Shown here piece after piece: positions 16,796 through 24,902 of a stretch of DNA of 64,000 bases (positions are counted from its first letter, which is position 1; the number at the start of each line of letters is the position of its first letter). The translations under genes and the position numbers were made by a program. Source of the stretch: HGM20899 sp964615195. GTDB taxonomy: Bacteria > Pseudomonadota > Gammaproteobacteria > Enterobacterales > Succinivibrionaceae. The stretch is taken from positions 9,916 to 73,915 of the forward strand of contig CAZTNG010000001.1 of the NCBI GenBank assembly GCA_964615195.1, in the 5' to 3' direction. The notes beneath the pieces were generated by a model that searched no databases, had not been told where the DNA came from, and saw only the letters and a list, made by a program, of their open reading frames with translations.

Positions 16796-17655
16796 GAAAT
16801 CTCAAAGGTTTTGGTATTATTGAGCTAATGATAAGTATTTTAGTAGCCTCAATTATTGTTGTTGGTTTGTATAGTTTACTTACTTCTAGTATTTTAAGTT
16901 ATGGTTTTTCTAAAGCAACTAATCAAGCTGTAAGTAGTTCTCATCGTGTTAATATGAGTTTCAATACCTTACTGTATCAAGCAGGATTCATGAATTACAC
17001 TAGAGCTATTCAGAATTATGCTTTTCCTGCTACGACAACAAACTTTTCAGATAATGTGAATTGGCCTGAAAATGTTGTTTTAATTGGTGGTAGAGAAAAC
17101 AATCAAGATTTTATAAAAATTAGATTTGCAGGAGCTTCTTTACAGGATGACAAGCGTAGTCAAAATGTAACGTTACCAAATGATAAAAATACTCCTAATG
17201 GTTTTGTTTTTGATTGTAATGGTATCCCTGTTCCAAATACTGCAATTTTAGAGATTAAAATTACTGTCACTAATAATGGTTTAGAATGTCAAGAAAACGC
17301 TCTTGAAAATACAAATACCGCAACGTTTGATATTGATAATAATAGTATTATTTTAGATCCTTTCGTTAAAAATTTAAGATTACAGTACTCGATGGTTAAT
17401 GATGGTGGAGTTTCCGGCTTCTTAGATTCTAATAACATTGCTACAGCTCAGTGGAATTTAGTTAGTTTGGTAAGATATTCGTTTGTAACTTCCCAGCCAT
17501 CAAGTCAAAAAATGGTTAGATCAGCGACTGGTTTAACATTAAATATGTTTGCTGATGCAGGTGTTACAAATAATAACTATGTAATTCCAGATAACGATAG
17601 AAGTAATGTTCATCGTGTGCAAAATGGCAATATTGCAATTGTGAATCAATTGTAG
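16792..17655 (+). CDS. pilW: Type IV pilus minor prepilin PilW
   Basis: A large minor pilin of 287 residues with prepilin signal KGFGIIELMISILVASIIVV (residues 5-24) and the +5 glutamate. The globular part holds conserved-type cysteines and polar Asn/Thr-rich stretches. Order pilV-pilW-pilX and the 4-base overlap with pilV identify it more firmly than sequence similarity alone. Confidence 0.85.
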   Translation: MRNLKGFGIIELMISILVASIIVVGLYSLLTSSILSYGFSKATNQAVSSSHRVNMSFNTLLYQAGFMNYTRAIQNYAFPATTTNFSDNVNWPENVVLIGGRENNQDFIKIRFAGASLQDDKRSQNVTLPNDKNTPNGFVFDCNGIPVPNTAILEIKITVTNNGLECQENALENTNTATFDIDNNSIILDPFVKNLRLQYSMVNDGGVSGFLDSNNIATAQWNLVSLVRYSFVTSQPSSQKMVRSATGLTLNMFADAGVTNNNYVIPDNDRSNVHRVQNGNIAIVNQL

Positions 17656-17669
17656 TTGAGGTTTAAAAA

Positions 17670-18323
17670 ATGTTAGAAATCAAATACAGAAAGCAACATG
17701 GTGTAGCCCTCATTGTAGCGTTGATGATTACAGTAATTATTGGTGTTATTGCTTTGGCTTTAGCAGATGTTTCGGTTAAGGGACAAAGAAAAGAAAATGC
17801 CTTTTTTAGCAATGAAGTTAGCTATAATAATTCAGTGTCAGCGTTGAATACGGCGTTAACTTTTTTATCTAAAACCTCAGGAACTCAAATTTATAATTTT
17901 GTTTCAACTAATCCTAGTCAACAATCTGGTAGACCTGCAGTATTAACATTGGATGGTAAAACTATTAATATTGCATCTATAAATGAAATTTACCAAGGAA
18001 TGGATGCCCAATTATCAGATGAAAATTATTTAAATTTTGAGCAAAGTGATTCTGATTTTGATAACACAAAAGTATGGTATCGTACTGCTGCTGGTTGGGG
18101 ATCTAATTGCGCAAATTGTGTGCATATAAGTGATGCTAATGGAAACGTAGTATCTTCATATAGAATAGAAGCAAGAGATTTTTCACCATTTTCTTCGGAT
18201 GTTTCGGGTACAACAGCTAATATTGGATATAAGTTTTATCGTGTTACTGTTAGAGGTATTGACCCTATATCAAATGCTCAAACGATTATTCAATCAAATA
18301 TTGGAATACTCGATACGGAATAA
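17670..18323 (+). CDS. pilX: Type IV pilus assembly protein PilX
   Basis: A 217-residue minor pilin-like protein. Its N-terminus, QHGVALIVALMITVIIGVIA, has the glycine and hydrophobic helix but a valine where most pilins carry +5 glutamate. Lack of that glutamate is usual for PilX and GspK-type tip proteins. It includes a CANC cysteine pair near 148-151. It lies 14 bases after pilW. The pilY1 gene normally found next is missing. Confidence 0.82.
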   Translation: MLEIKYRKQHGVALIVALMITVIIGVIALALADVSVKGQRKENAFFSNEVSYNNSVSALNTALTFLSKTSGTQIYNFVSTNPSQQSGRPAVLTLDGKTINIASINEIYQGMDAQLSDENYLNFEQSDSDFDNTKVWYRTAAGWGSNCANCVHISDANGNVVSSYRIEARDFSPFSSDVSGTTANIGYKFYRVTVRGIDPISNAQTIIQSNIGILDTE

Positions 18324-18344
18324 TGGTTTAGGAGATTATAGTTT

Positions 18345-18770
18345 ATGAAAAGAAATGCACAAGGTTTTACATTAATTGAAATGTTAATTGTAATTGCTAT
18401 TATAAGTATATTAGGTACAATTGCTATACAGGGTTATAGGAGTTATATAGTAGCTGCAAGAAGAAGTGCTGTACAACAAGAATTAGTTAAAGCTACTAAT
18501 ATTTTAGAGAATTGTTACTCACTAAATCAAACCTATATGAATTGTTTATCTTCTACTAATAATCTGACTGATTTTTTGGCTAGTTCAGATTCAAGCGGTT
18601 ATTATGTTGATGGTGGTTCAGAAATTACTCAAAATAATTTCACCTTAAGAGTTACTGCTACGAATGCACAAAATGGTGATGATAGTGCATGCAAAAATTT
18701 AGGTATAAATAGAACAGGCAGAAAATTATCAGAAACTGACTACGATGTTCACGATAATAATTGCTGGTAA
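18345..18770 (+). CDS. pilE: Type IV pilin PilE-like minor pilin
   Basis: A short 141-residue pilin with signal QGFTLIEMLIVIAIISILGT, +5 glutamate, then the PilE-style helix with GYRSYIVAARRSAVQQEL. Two cysteine pairs (NCYSLNQTYMNC and the C-terminal CKN...NNCW) suggest a disulfide D-loop. At the end of a minor pilin operon it corresponds to PilE of the fimU-pilVWXY1E locus. It could act as a pilus subunit, which sequence alone cannot decide. Confidence 0.85.
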   Translation: MKRNAQGFTLIEMLIVIAIISILGTIAIQGYRSYIVAARRSAVQQELVKATNILENCYSLNQTYMNCLSSTNNLTDFLASSDSSGYYVDGGSEITQNNFTLRVTATNAQNGDDSACKNLGINRTGRKLSETDYDVHDNNCW

Positions 18771-18800
18771 AAATATTAATATAAAATTTTCTTGAAAAAT

Positions 18801-18831
18801 AAAGATGATATCTGTAAAAGATTTCATCTTT
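18801..18831. terminator. Hairpin between pilE and rlmJ
   Basis: AAAGATGA (18801-18808) pairs with TCATCTTT (18824-18831) across a 15-base loop, followed by ATTATTTG. The arms are AT-rich and the loop long, so this is a weak terminator candidate for the convergent genes. Confidence 0.5.
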
Positions 18832-18846
18832 ATTATTTGTGATGAA

Positions 18847-19701
18847 TTAAATTCTTGGTGTTAAATATTCAACTTTGAAATTTGCGCCGTTATCAATAGC
18901 TAAATTATTAGCTAATATTGGCATAATCTTTAATAATTCCTCATCTAGTTGAAATGGTGCATTACAAATGATCATACCTGACGCATTCATTCCAATTACT
19001 CGATCTTGTGTTGCTATTGATAGTTCAGCCTGAATAGTCGCATTTATACCTATTTTTTTCAATTCACGCACGAAGTTGTAACTTTCATCTGTTGCTTTAC
19101 CTAAAACAGGGTACCAAATGGCAAAAATTCCTTGAGGGAATTTTCTATACCCTTCTTTTACAAGCTTTATTGTTTCTCTATAGTCATTAGGCATTTCATA
19201 TGATGGATCTATTAATACTAGACCTCTATGAATTAAAGGTGGCAATAGGGCGTTTAAGCCTTCTTTTGCTTCTCTGTGATGTACGTGACAATTCTTGCAG
19301 TAATGCATATTATATTTTAAATTTTCATATTCATTAGGATGTAATTCGATAAATTGCAGATTATCATCGTCTCTTGACAAATAAGATGCGATATATGGTG
19401 AACCAGGGTAATTTTCAAGTTTAAGTTCATGATCATTAATGTCTCTTATAACTTTAAAATATTCTGGAACTAATTTCTCTAAATCTTCATTATTAATAAT
19501 TTTGGCAACACCATTTAGGTATTCACTTGTTTTTTCACTCCAAATACTTTGTAGTGAATAGCATCCTGCACCAGCGTGCGTATCTATATAGCTGAAAGGC
19601 TTATCTTTTTTCATGAGGGATCTCAAGATGAGACATAAAACAATATGCTTTAATACGTCTGCATGGTTTCCGGCATGAAAGCCGTGTCTATAACTTAACA
19701 T
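18847..19701 (-). CDS. rlmJ: 23S rRNA A2030 N6-methyltransferase RlmJ
   Basis: Methylates adenine 2030 of 23S rRNA with S-adenosylmethionine. The 284 residues begin MLSYRHGFHAGNHADVLKHI, the diagnostic RlmJ start, and include YIDTHAGAGCYSL for cofactor binding, YPGSP, and the catalytic motif as LVLIDPSYEMP. That motif reads DPSY where DPPY is the common form. The gene lies 9 bases after yheS on the same strand with an AAAGAGA ribosome site. Confidence 0.94.
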   Translation of the reverse strand: MLSYRHGFHAGNHADVLKHIVLCLILRSLMKKDKPFSYIDTHAGAGCYSLQSIWSEKTSEYLNGVAKIINNEDLEKLVPEYFKVIRDINDHELKLENYPGSPYIASYLSRDDDNLQFIELHPNEYENLKYNMHYCKNCHVHHREAKEGLNALLPPLIHRGLVLIDPSYEMPNDYRETIKLVKEGYRKFPQGIFAIWYPVLGKATDESYNFVRELKKIGINATIQAELSIATQDRVIGMNASGMIICNAPFQLDEELLKIMPILANNLAIDNGANFKVEYLTPRI

Positions 19702-19710
19702 ATATTCTCT

Positions 19711-21642
19711 TTAATTTATGGTGAATTCTGATTCTTTCTGTTGTAGGATTTCACTTTTTTCAAGCCATTCCATTTCCGTTTCATCAAGCTCTGCTTGAAT
19801 ATTACGTTGTTCAGAAAGAGTTTTTTGCAAATCTTCTTTTCTATCGCTTTCATAAATAGAACTATCAGCTAAAATTGCTTCTAGATTTTTTTTCTTATCC
19901 GTTAATTCTGAAAGCTTTTTTTCTAGTTTTTCTAGTTCAAGTTTAAACGGTCTTAAAGCTTGTCTAAACTGAGCTTCTGCTCTTTTTTGTTCTTTTGTTT
20001 TTGTTGAGCTAATTTCTGTATTTTGATTGGTTGATTTTATATTATCTTCATTTTTTTGAGCTGCTTTCTTTTTATCTAATTCAACTAGATAGTTATGATA
20101 ATCATCTAGATCTCCATCAAATTCACTTACTTTGCCTTCACTAACCATATAGAATTCATCTGTGGATGTTTTAAGTAAATGTCTATCATGTGATACTACA
20201 ATTAAAGCACCTTTGTAGTCGGAAAGTGCTATGATTATTGCTTCGCGCATTTGTAGATCTAGATGGTTTGTAGGTTCATCTAATAATAATAAATTAGGTT
20301 TTTGCCATACAATCAATGCTAGTACAAGACGAGCCTTTTCACCACCACTAAAGTGATCTACACAATCAGTAGCTTTATCTCCACTAAACCCAAATCCTCC
20401 TAGGAAAGATCTTAGTTCAAGTTCTTTTACATCTGGAGCTAAATTCATAATATGAGAAAGGGGACTTCCGTTAGAATCTAAATATTCAAGTTGGTGTTGA
20501 GCAAAGTAGCCAACTTTTATTCCTTTAGCTAAATTGATTGTTCCTGAAATTGGTGGAATTTCACTAGCGATTGTTTTTATAAAGGTTGATTTACCTGCTC
20601 CATTGCGACCTAATAAACCAATTCTTGATCCAGGAACGAGATTTAATTTTATTTCATTTAAAATTATAGTTGAGTCGTAACCTGCATTTAAATTTTCCAT
20701 TTTGACTAGAGTTTGTGGCAGATCTTCACAATCAAAAAATTTAAACGAGAAAGGTGAATCAGCTTGCGCTAAAACAATTTTCTCCATTCTTTCCATGGCT
20801 TTTAGTCTACTTTGTGCTTGCTTTGCCTTAGTAGCTTTATATCTAAATTTATCAACAAAGCTTTGCATATGAGAAAGTGTTCTTTGTTGTTTTTCATACA
20901 TCGATTGTTGTAATGCTAACTTTTGTGTTCTTTCTATTTCAAATGAAGTGTAATTACCTGTGTAGCAATTTAATTTTTTATGTTCAATGTGGATAATATG
21001 TGTGCAAATATTATCAAGAAAATCTCTATCATGGGAAATGATAACTAATGTTCCACGATAAGCTTTTAACCAATCTTCAAGCCAAATTACTGTATCTAAA
21101 TCTAAGTGATTGGTTGGTTCGTCTAACAATAATAAATCAGATTGACATATTAGCGCTTGTGCTAAATTTAAGCGCATACGCCATCCGCCAGAAAAGTCTT
21201 TGGTAGGTTTTTTAAAATCTTCAGTACTGAAACCTAAACCTTGTAGTAATGAGCCGGCTCTAGATTTTATAGTATAAGCTCCTACTAGTTCTAATTCTTC
21301 ATGAATTTTTGCTAAAAGTAAGCCATCATTTTTTTGTGTGGCTATATCAAGTTGTTTTTCTAGTTCTCTATATTTCTTATCGCCATCTAACACATAGTCA
21401 ATCGCAGATTCTTCTAAACCTGGAGTTTCCTGTGATACAGAGCTAATAACCCAATTTTTGGGAATGGAAATGCTACCATTTTCAGGTTGTAATTCACCTT
21501 TAAATAAGGCAAACAGTGTTGATTTTCCGCAACCATTTCTACCAATTAAACCTACTCTTTTGTTTGGGTAGATTGTAGCATTTGATTCTTCAAGAAGAAC
21601 ATTTGTTCCTCTCATTACTTCTAGGTTATTTATATAAATCAT
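19711..21642 (-). CDS. yheS: ABC-F family ATPase YheS
   Basis: A soluble ABC-F protein with two fused ATPase domains, a family that acts on ribosomes rather than in transport. The 643-residue protein has Walker A GRNGCGKST near 35-43 and GRNGAGKST near 345, signatures FSGGWRMRLNLAQAL and FSGGEKARLVLAL, and LLLLDEPTNHLDL in both halves. The interdomain linker ATKAKQAQSRLKAMERME and a charged coiled-coil C-terminal tail match YheS. It is upstream of rlmJ in a two-gene unit and divergent from slyD. Confidence 0.93.
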   Translation of the reverse strand: MIYINNLEVMRGTNVLLEESNATIYPNKRVGLIGRNGCGKSTLFALFKGELQPENGSISIPKNWVISSVSQETPGLEESAIDYVLDGDKKYRELEKQLDIATQKNDGLLLAKIHEELELVGAYTIKSRAGSLLQGLGFSTEDFKKPTKDFSGGWRMRLNLAQALICQSDLLLLDEPTNHLDLDTVIWLEDWLKAYRGTLVIISHDRDFLDNICTHIIHIEHKKLNCYTGNYTSFEIERTQKLALQQSMYEKQQRTLSHMQSFVDKFRYKATKAKQAQSRLKAMERMEKIVLAQADSPFSFKFFDCEDLPQTLVKMENLNAGYDSTIILNEIKLNLVPGSRIGLLGRNGAGKSTFIKTIASEIPPISGTINLAKGIKVGYFAQHQLEYLDSNGSPLSHIMNLAPDVKELELRSFLGGFGFSGDKATDCVDHFSGGEKARLVLALIVWQKPNLLLLDEPTNHLDLQMREAIIIALSDYKGALIVVSHDRHLLKTSTDEFYMVSEGKVSEFDGDLDDYHNYLVELDKKKAAQKNEDNIKSTNQNTEISSTKTKEQKRAEAQFRQALRPFKLELEKLEKKLSELTDKKKNLEAILADSSIYESDRKEDLQKTLSEQRNIQAELDETEMEWLEKSEILQQKESEFTIN

Positions 21643-21783
21643 TTACTTCTATGTTATTTGATAATCTTTTCTTTGGTTATTATACATTTTTTACTTAATT
21701 TGTGTTGTTGATTGTTAGTTCAAGTATTGAATAATATGGAATATTGAAACAAGTACATTTTTAATCGAAATAATCTATTGTCA

Positions 21784-21792
21784 TGCTATAAT
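21784..21792 (+). promoter_or_regulatory. Extended -10 promoter of slyD
   Basis: TGCTATAAT is a perfect extended -10 element (TG-N-TATAAT) 42 bases before the slyD ATG. No good -35 is visible, which is tolerated at extended -10 promoters. Confidence 0.6.
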
Positions 21793-21833
21793 ATCAACAA
21801 ATTACCTTGTTATTAAAAGTTGAGATTTTGAGA

Positions 21834-22646
21834 ATGAAGATTACAACAAATACCGTTGTTACTATGGACTTTATTGTAACTGATGAGAAAGGGCAGGTTT
21901 TAGATACCACAAATGGTGAAGAACCGATGTCTGTATTAATTGGTCATTCAGGTGTAGTACCTGGTTTAGAGGACGAACTACTTGGCCATGAAGAAGGTGA
22001 AAGAGTGGAAGCTGTTGTAACTCCTGATAGAGCGTATGGTGAACATCATAAAGAGTTAGAACAAACAATCGAAAAATCTCTTTTTGAGGGTATGGAATTT
22101 AATGTTGGTGATACATTCCTAGCTGATACTGATTTTGGTAAAAAACCAATTGTAGTAAAAGAAATTTTAGAAGATTCTGTTTTGGTGGATGGTAATCATC
22201 CTTTAGCAGGAATGACATTAAAATTTATGGTTGATATTGTTTCTGTAAGACAAGCAACTGATTCAGAAATTGAGCATGGACACGTTCATGGTTCTAATGA
22301 TTCATGTGGTTGCGATCATGATCATGGTGATGAACATGGATGTTGTGGGCATCACCATCATGAAGAAGATCATGAATGCTGTGGAAAACATAAGCATGAA
22401 GAAGATCANNNNNNNNNNNNNNNNNNNNNNNNNNNNNNNNNNNNNNNNNNNNNNNNNNNNNNNNNNNNNNNNNNNNNNNNNNNNNNNNNNNNNNNNNNNN
22501 NNNNNNNNGAATGCTGTGGAAAACATAAGCATGAAGAAGATCACGAATGTTGTGGAAAACATAAGCATGAAGAAGATCACGAATGCTGTGGAAAACATAA
22601 GCATGAAGAAGATCATGAATGTTGTGGCAAGCATAAGCACGATTAA
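21834..22646 (+). CDS. slyD: SlyD-type FKBP peptidyl-prolyl isomerase with Cys/His repeat tail
   Basis: A prolyl isomerase, chaperone and metal-binding protein; in relatives it supplies nickel for hydrogenase maturation. Residues 1-70 and about 125-145 form the FKBP domain (VTMDFIVTDEKGQVLDTT, HSGVVPGLEDELLGHEEGE) around an insert-in-flap domain (about 70-120). From about residue 150 the protein is rich in His, Cys, Asp and Glu. It ends in a 12-residue repeat, ECCGKHKHEEDH, one copy before and three full plus one partial copy after a 100-N gap (22409-22508). The true length is therefore unknown; E. coli SlyD has 196 residues with an irregular tail. ATG 21834 matches the family start. Confidence 0.9.
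   Translation: MKITTNTVVTMDFIVTDEKGQVLDTTNGEEPMSVLIGHSGVVPGLEDELLGHEEGERVEAVVTPDRAYGEHHKELEQTIEKSLFEGMEFNVGDTFLADTDFGKKPIVVKEILEDSVLVDGNHPLAGMTLKFMVDIVSVRQATDSEIEHGHVHGSNDSCGCDHDHGDEHGCCGHHHHEEDHECCGKHKHEEDXXXXXXXXXXXXXXXXXXXXXXXXXXXXXXXXXXECCGKHKHEEDHECCGKHKHEEDHECCGKHKHEEDHECCGKHKHD
22374..22646 (+). repeat. 36-bp tandem repeat encoding a metal-binding motif
   Basis: Units start at 22374, 22509, 22545 and 22581, with a shortened final unit at 22617. They differ only at scattered, mostly silent bases (GC versus GT in the Cys codons, CAT versus CAC), and each encodes ECCGKHKHEEDH. The unnumbered centre is hidden by the assembly gap. Confidence 0.95.
22409..22508. other. Assembly gap of 100 N inside slyD
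   Basis: Exactly 100 undetermined bases inside the tandem repeat. The round number suggests a placeholder for an unknown length. The sequences on both sides are the same repeat unit in the same phase. Confidence 0.98.
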
Positions 22647-22716
22647 TATACAAAAAGTATTGTAGAGTATTTACGGAATAATGTTTTGCTGAAAATACTT
22701 TGCTGTTTCATTTGTT

Positions 22717-22744
22717 AAGCCAGTAATGAAAATGCTGGCTTTTT
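22717..22744 (+). terminator. slyD terminator
   Basis: AAGCCAG (22717-22723) pairs with CTGGCTT (22735-22741), followed by a T run, about 70 bases after the slyD stop and just before thiI. Confidence 0.85.
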
Positions 22745-22760
22745 GTTAATATAGATAATC

Positions 22761-24266
22761 ATGAAATATATAATAAAACTTTTTCCTGAAATTATTATTA
22801 AAAGTAAGTCTGTAAGACATTTGATGACCAAGGTTTTGCAAAGTAATATTCGTAATGTTTTAAAAAGACATAATATAATAGTAAAGGTTCATATTGAATG
22901 GGACAAAATAGTATTATCAACAGTTGATAATGAGTGTCCTGAGAATCTAACTTCTCAAGAATTAATTTCTTTATTACAAAATATTCCAGGTATTCAGTCT
23001 GTTTTAGAAGTACAAGAATTTGCATATACATCTGTACACGATATATATGAAAAAACAGCAGCATATTATGGAGAAGAAATTAAAAATAAGACATTTTGCG
23101 TACGTGTTAAGCGCAAAGGCAAGCAAGAATTCACATCAATAGATGTTGAAAAATATGTCGGTGGTGGTTTGTATCAAAATTTTCCATCTGTTGGTGTTAA
23201 ATTAAAAAATCCTGATTTAACCATAAATTTGGAAATTGATAATGATAAGTTGTATCTAATAACTGGTAAATATTTAGGTTTAGGTGGTTATCCATTATCA
23301 ACTCAGGAAGATGTATTAAGCTTGATTTCTGGTGGTTTTGATTCTGGTGTTTCTACTTACCAATTTATAAAAAGAGGTTGTAGAGTTCATTATTTATTTT
23401 TTAATATGGGCGGCTCAGCGCATGAGGTTGGCGTAAAACAGGAAAGTTATTACTTATGGGATAAATTCGGTTCATCGCATAAGGTCCGTTTTATAACAGT
23501 ACCATTTGAAGAAATGATTGGGGAAATTTTAACAAAAGTTGATCATAGTGTTCGCGGAGTCATTTTGAAAAGAATGATGATGAGGGTGTCTTCAATTATT
23601 GCTAAGAAAATTGGTGTAGAAGCTTTGGTAACTGGTGAAAGTGTTGGCCAAGTTTCTAGTCAAACTTTAACAAATTTGTCTGTTATTGATAGAGTATCTG
23701 AGACATTAATTTTACGTCCGCTTATTGTTAGTGATAAACAGGACATTATTGATGAATCAAGAAGAATTGGTACCATACATTTTGCAGAAACTATGCCTGA
23801 ATATTGTGGTGTAATTTCTGATAGACCAACTGTAAAAGCAGATGTTAAATTTGTAGAAGAACAAGAATCTTTAATTGATCCTACTCTTGTTACTAAACTT
23901 GCAGATGAATCAAAATGGATGGATGTTCGCAAAATTCCTGAAGATACAAAACAGGTAATCGACGAAGTTGAAATTGCAGAATTTGCTGCAAGTAATGAAA
24001 TTGTTGTGGATATTCGAGCTCAGGATGAAATTGATGCCAAGCCTTTAAATACTGATAAGCCACACTTAGAAATTCCATTTTTTAAGATATCTACAGTATT
24101 TCCTGATCTAGATAGGACTAAAACATATTTACTATACTGTGATAAAGGTGTTATGAGTAAAATGCAAGCTATGTACATTAAGGAGCAGGGGCATTTGAAT
24201 GTTAAAATTTATAGACCTAGACCAAAGTCTACAGGTTGCTGCGCTGCTGAAGAATGTAAAGATTAA
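22761..24266 (+). CDS. thiI: tRNA 4-thiouridine sulfurtransferase ThiI with rhodanese domain
   Basis: Adenylates U8 of tRNA and passes sulfur to make 4-thiouridine; it also supplies sulfur for the thiazole of thiamine. The 501 residues comprise a ferredoxin-like plus THUMP region (to about 165), a PP-loop ATPase with SLISGGFDSGVST near 189-201, and a C-terminal rhodanese-like domain. The rhodanese cysteine is in LLYCDKGVMSKMQ, and the partner cysteine for the catalytic disulfide is in MPEYCGVISDRPTVKA. This is the long enterobacterial form. A tail with CCAAEEC ends the protein. No clear ribosome site is visible. Confidence 0.95.
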   Translation: MKYIIKLFPEIIIKSKSVRHLMTKVLQSNIRNVLKRHNIIVKVHIEWDKIVLSTVDNECPENLTSQELISLLQNIPGIQSVLEVQEFAYTSVHDIYEKTAAYYGEEIKNKTFCVRVKRKGKQEFTSIDVEKYVGGGLYQNFPSVGVKLKNPDLTINLEIDNDKLYLITGKYLGLGGYPLSTQEDVLSLISGGFDSGVSTYQFIKRGCRVHYLFFNMGGSAHEVGVKQESYYLWDKFGSSHKVRFITVPFEEMIGEILTKVDHSVRGVILKRMMMRVSSIIAKKIGVEALVTGESVGQVSSQTLTNLSVIDRVSETLILRPLIVSDKQDIIDESRRIGTIHFAETMPEYCGVISDRPTVKADVKFVEEQESLIDPTLVTKLADESKWMDVRKIPEDTKQVIDEVEIAEFAASNEIVVDIRAQDEIDAKPLNTDKPHLEIPFFKISTVFPDLDRTKTYLLYCDKGVMSKMQAMYIKEQGHLNVKIYRPRPKSTGCCAAEECKD

Positions 24267-24295
24267 TTATAAAGTCTAAATTTTTTATGAAAAGA

Positions 24296-24326
24296 AAACC
24301 AGTTTTGAAAAACTCAAAACTGGTTT
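24296..24326. terminator. Terminator between thiI and yajL
   Basis: A perfect 13-bp inverted repeat (24296-24308 with 24314-24326) has a 5-base loop. On the minus strand it leads into TTCTTTTC, suiting yajL. It lies between the convergent thiI and yajL. Confidence 0.8.
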
Positions 24327-24331
24327 AGTCA

Positions 24332-24889
24332 TTAATAAAGCATGTCAGCATATACCTTGTTGGCGATATTATCATCTGCTAAATACCTTAGAATTGTAAA
24401 GGCAAAGTCTGTTGCGTATGCCGGGCCTTTTGCTGTAATGATATTATTTTGTGGGTCAACAACGACTCCTTCATCAACAAAGCAAGGAATATCATCAGTG
24501 GTACCTGGGTAACCTGTTGCAGGAGTTTTTTCACTTAATATTCCATGTGCTGTTAAAACAAGTCCTGGTGCAGCACAAATAGCCGCAATTAGTTTGTGAT
24601 TTGCTTGTTGAGTTCTTAGCATTTCCCCTAGAAGAAGAGAATCCCTACAATTCATCGAACCTTGCAAACCACCAGGAATAATAATGGCATCAAATTTTGT
24701 GATATCTATATCCTTAAGTAAAGCATCGGCCTGCAATATTGTGCCATGAGCGCAATTGATGTCTACATCATATTCATGATTCAGAGCTCCAATAATTACA
24801 TTTATTTCACCTCTAGATAAGATATCGATAACTGAAACGGTTTCTAATTCTTCAGCTCCAGGTGCAACAACAATAAGTGCGTTCGTCAT
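24332..24889 (-). CDS. yajL: DJ-1/PfpI family protein YajL
   Basis: A DJ-1 superfamily protein linked to protection against oxidative and carbonyl stress. The 185 residues include VVAPGAEELETVSVIDIL at the start, IIIPGG, and the nucleophile cysteine in AAICAAPGLVL, followed by TGYPG. The conserved glutamate (E in GAEELE) is present. It sits 13 bases after panE on the same strand, as in the panE-yajL-thiI neighbourhood of enterobacteria. GAGG precedes the start. Confidence 0.92.
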   Translation of the reverse strand: MTNALIVVAPGAEELETVSVIDILSRGEINVIIGALNHEYDVDINCAHGTILQADALLKDIDITKFDAIIIPGGLQGSMNCRDSLLLGEMLRTQQANHKLIAAICAAPGLVLTAHGILSEKTPATGYPGTTDDIPCFVDEGVVVDPQNNIITAKGPAYATDFAFTILRYLADDNIANKVYADMLY

Positions 24890-24902
24890 GTTTATAATCC
24901 TC

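Noticed and set aside
22374..22646. CRISPR array
   Set aside because: The units are contiguous without spacers and lie in frame in slyD.
22270..22665. Open frames in other frames and on the minus strand across the slyD repeat
   Set aside because: A 36-bp repeat is a multiple of three, so a stop-free unit stays open in several frames. The products lack family features and cross the N gap.
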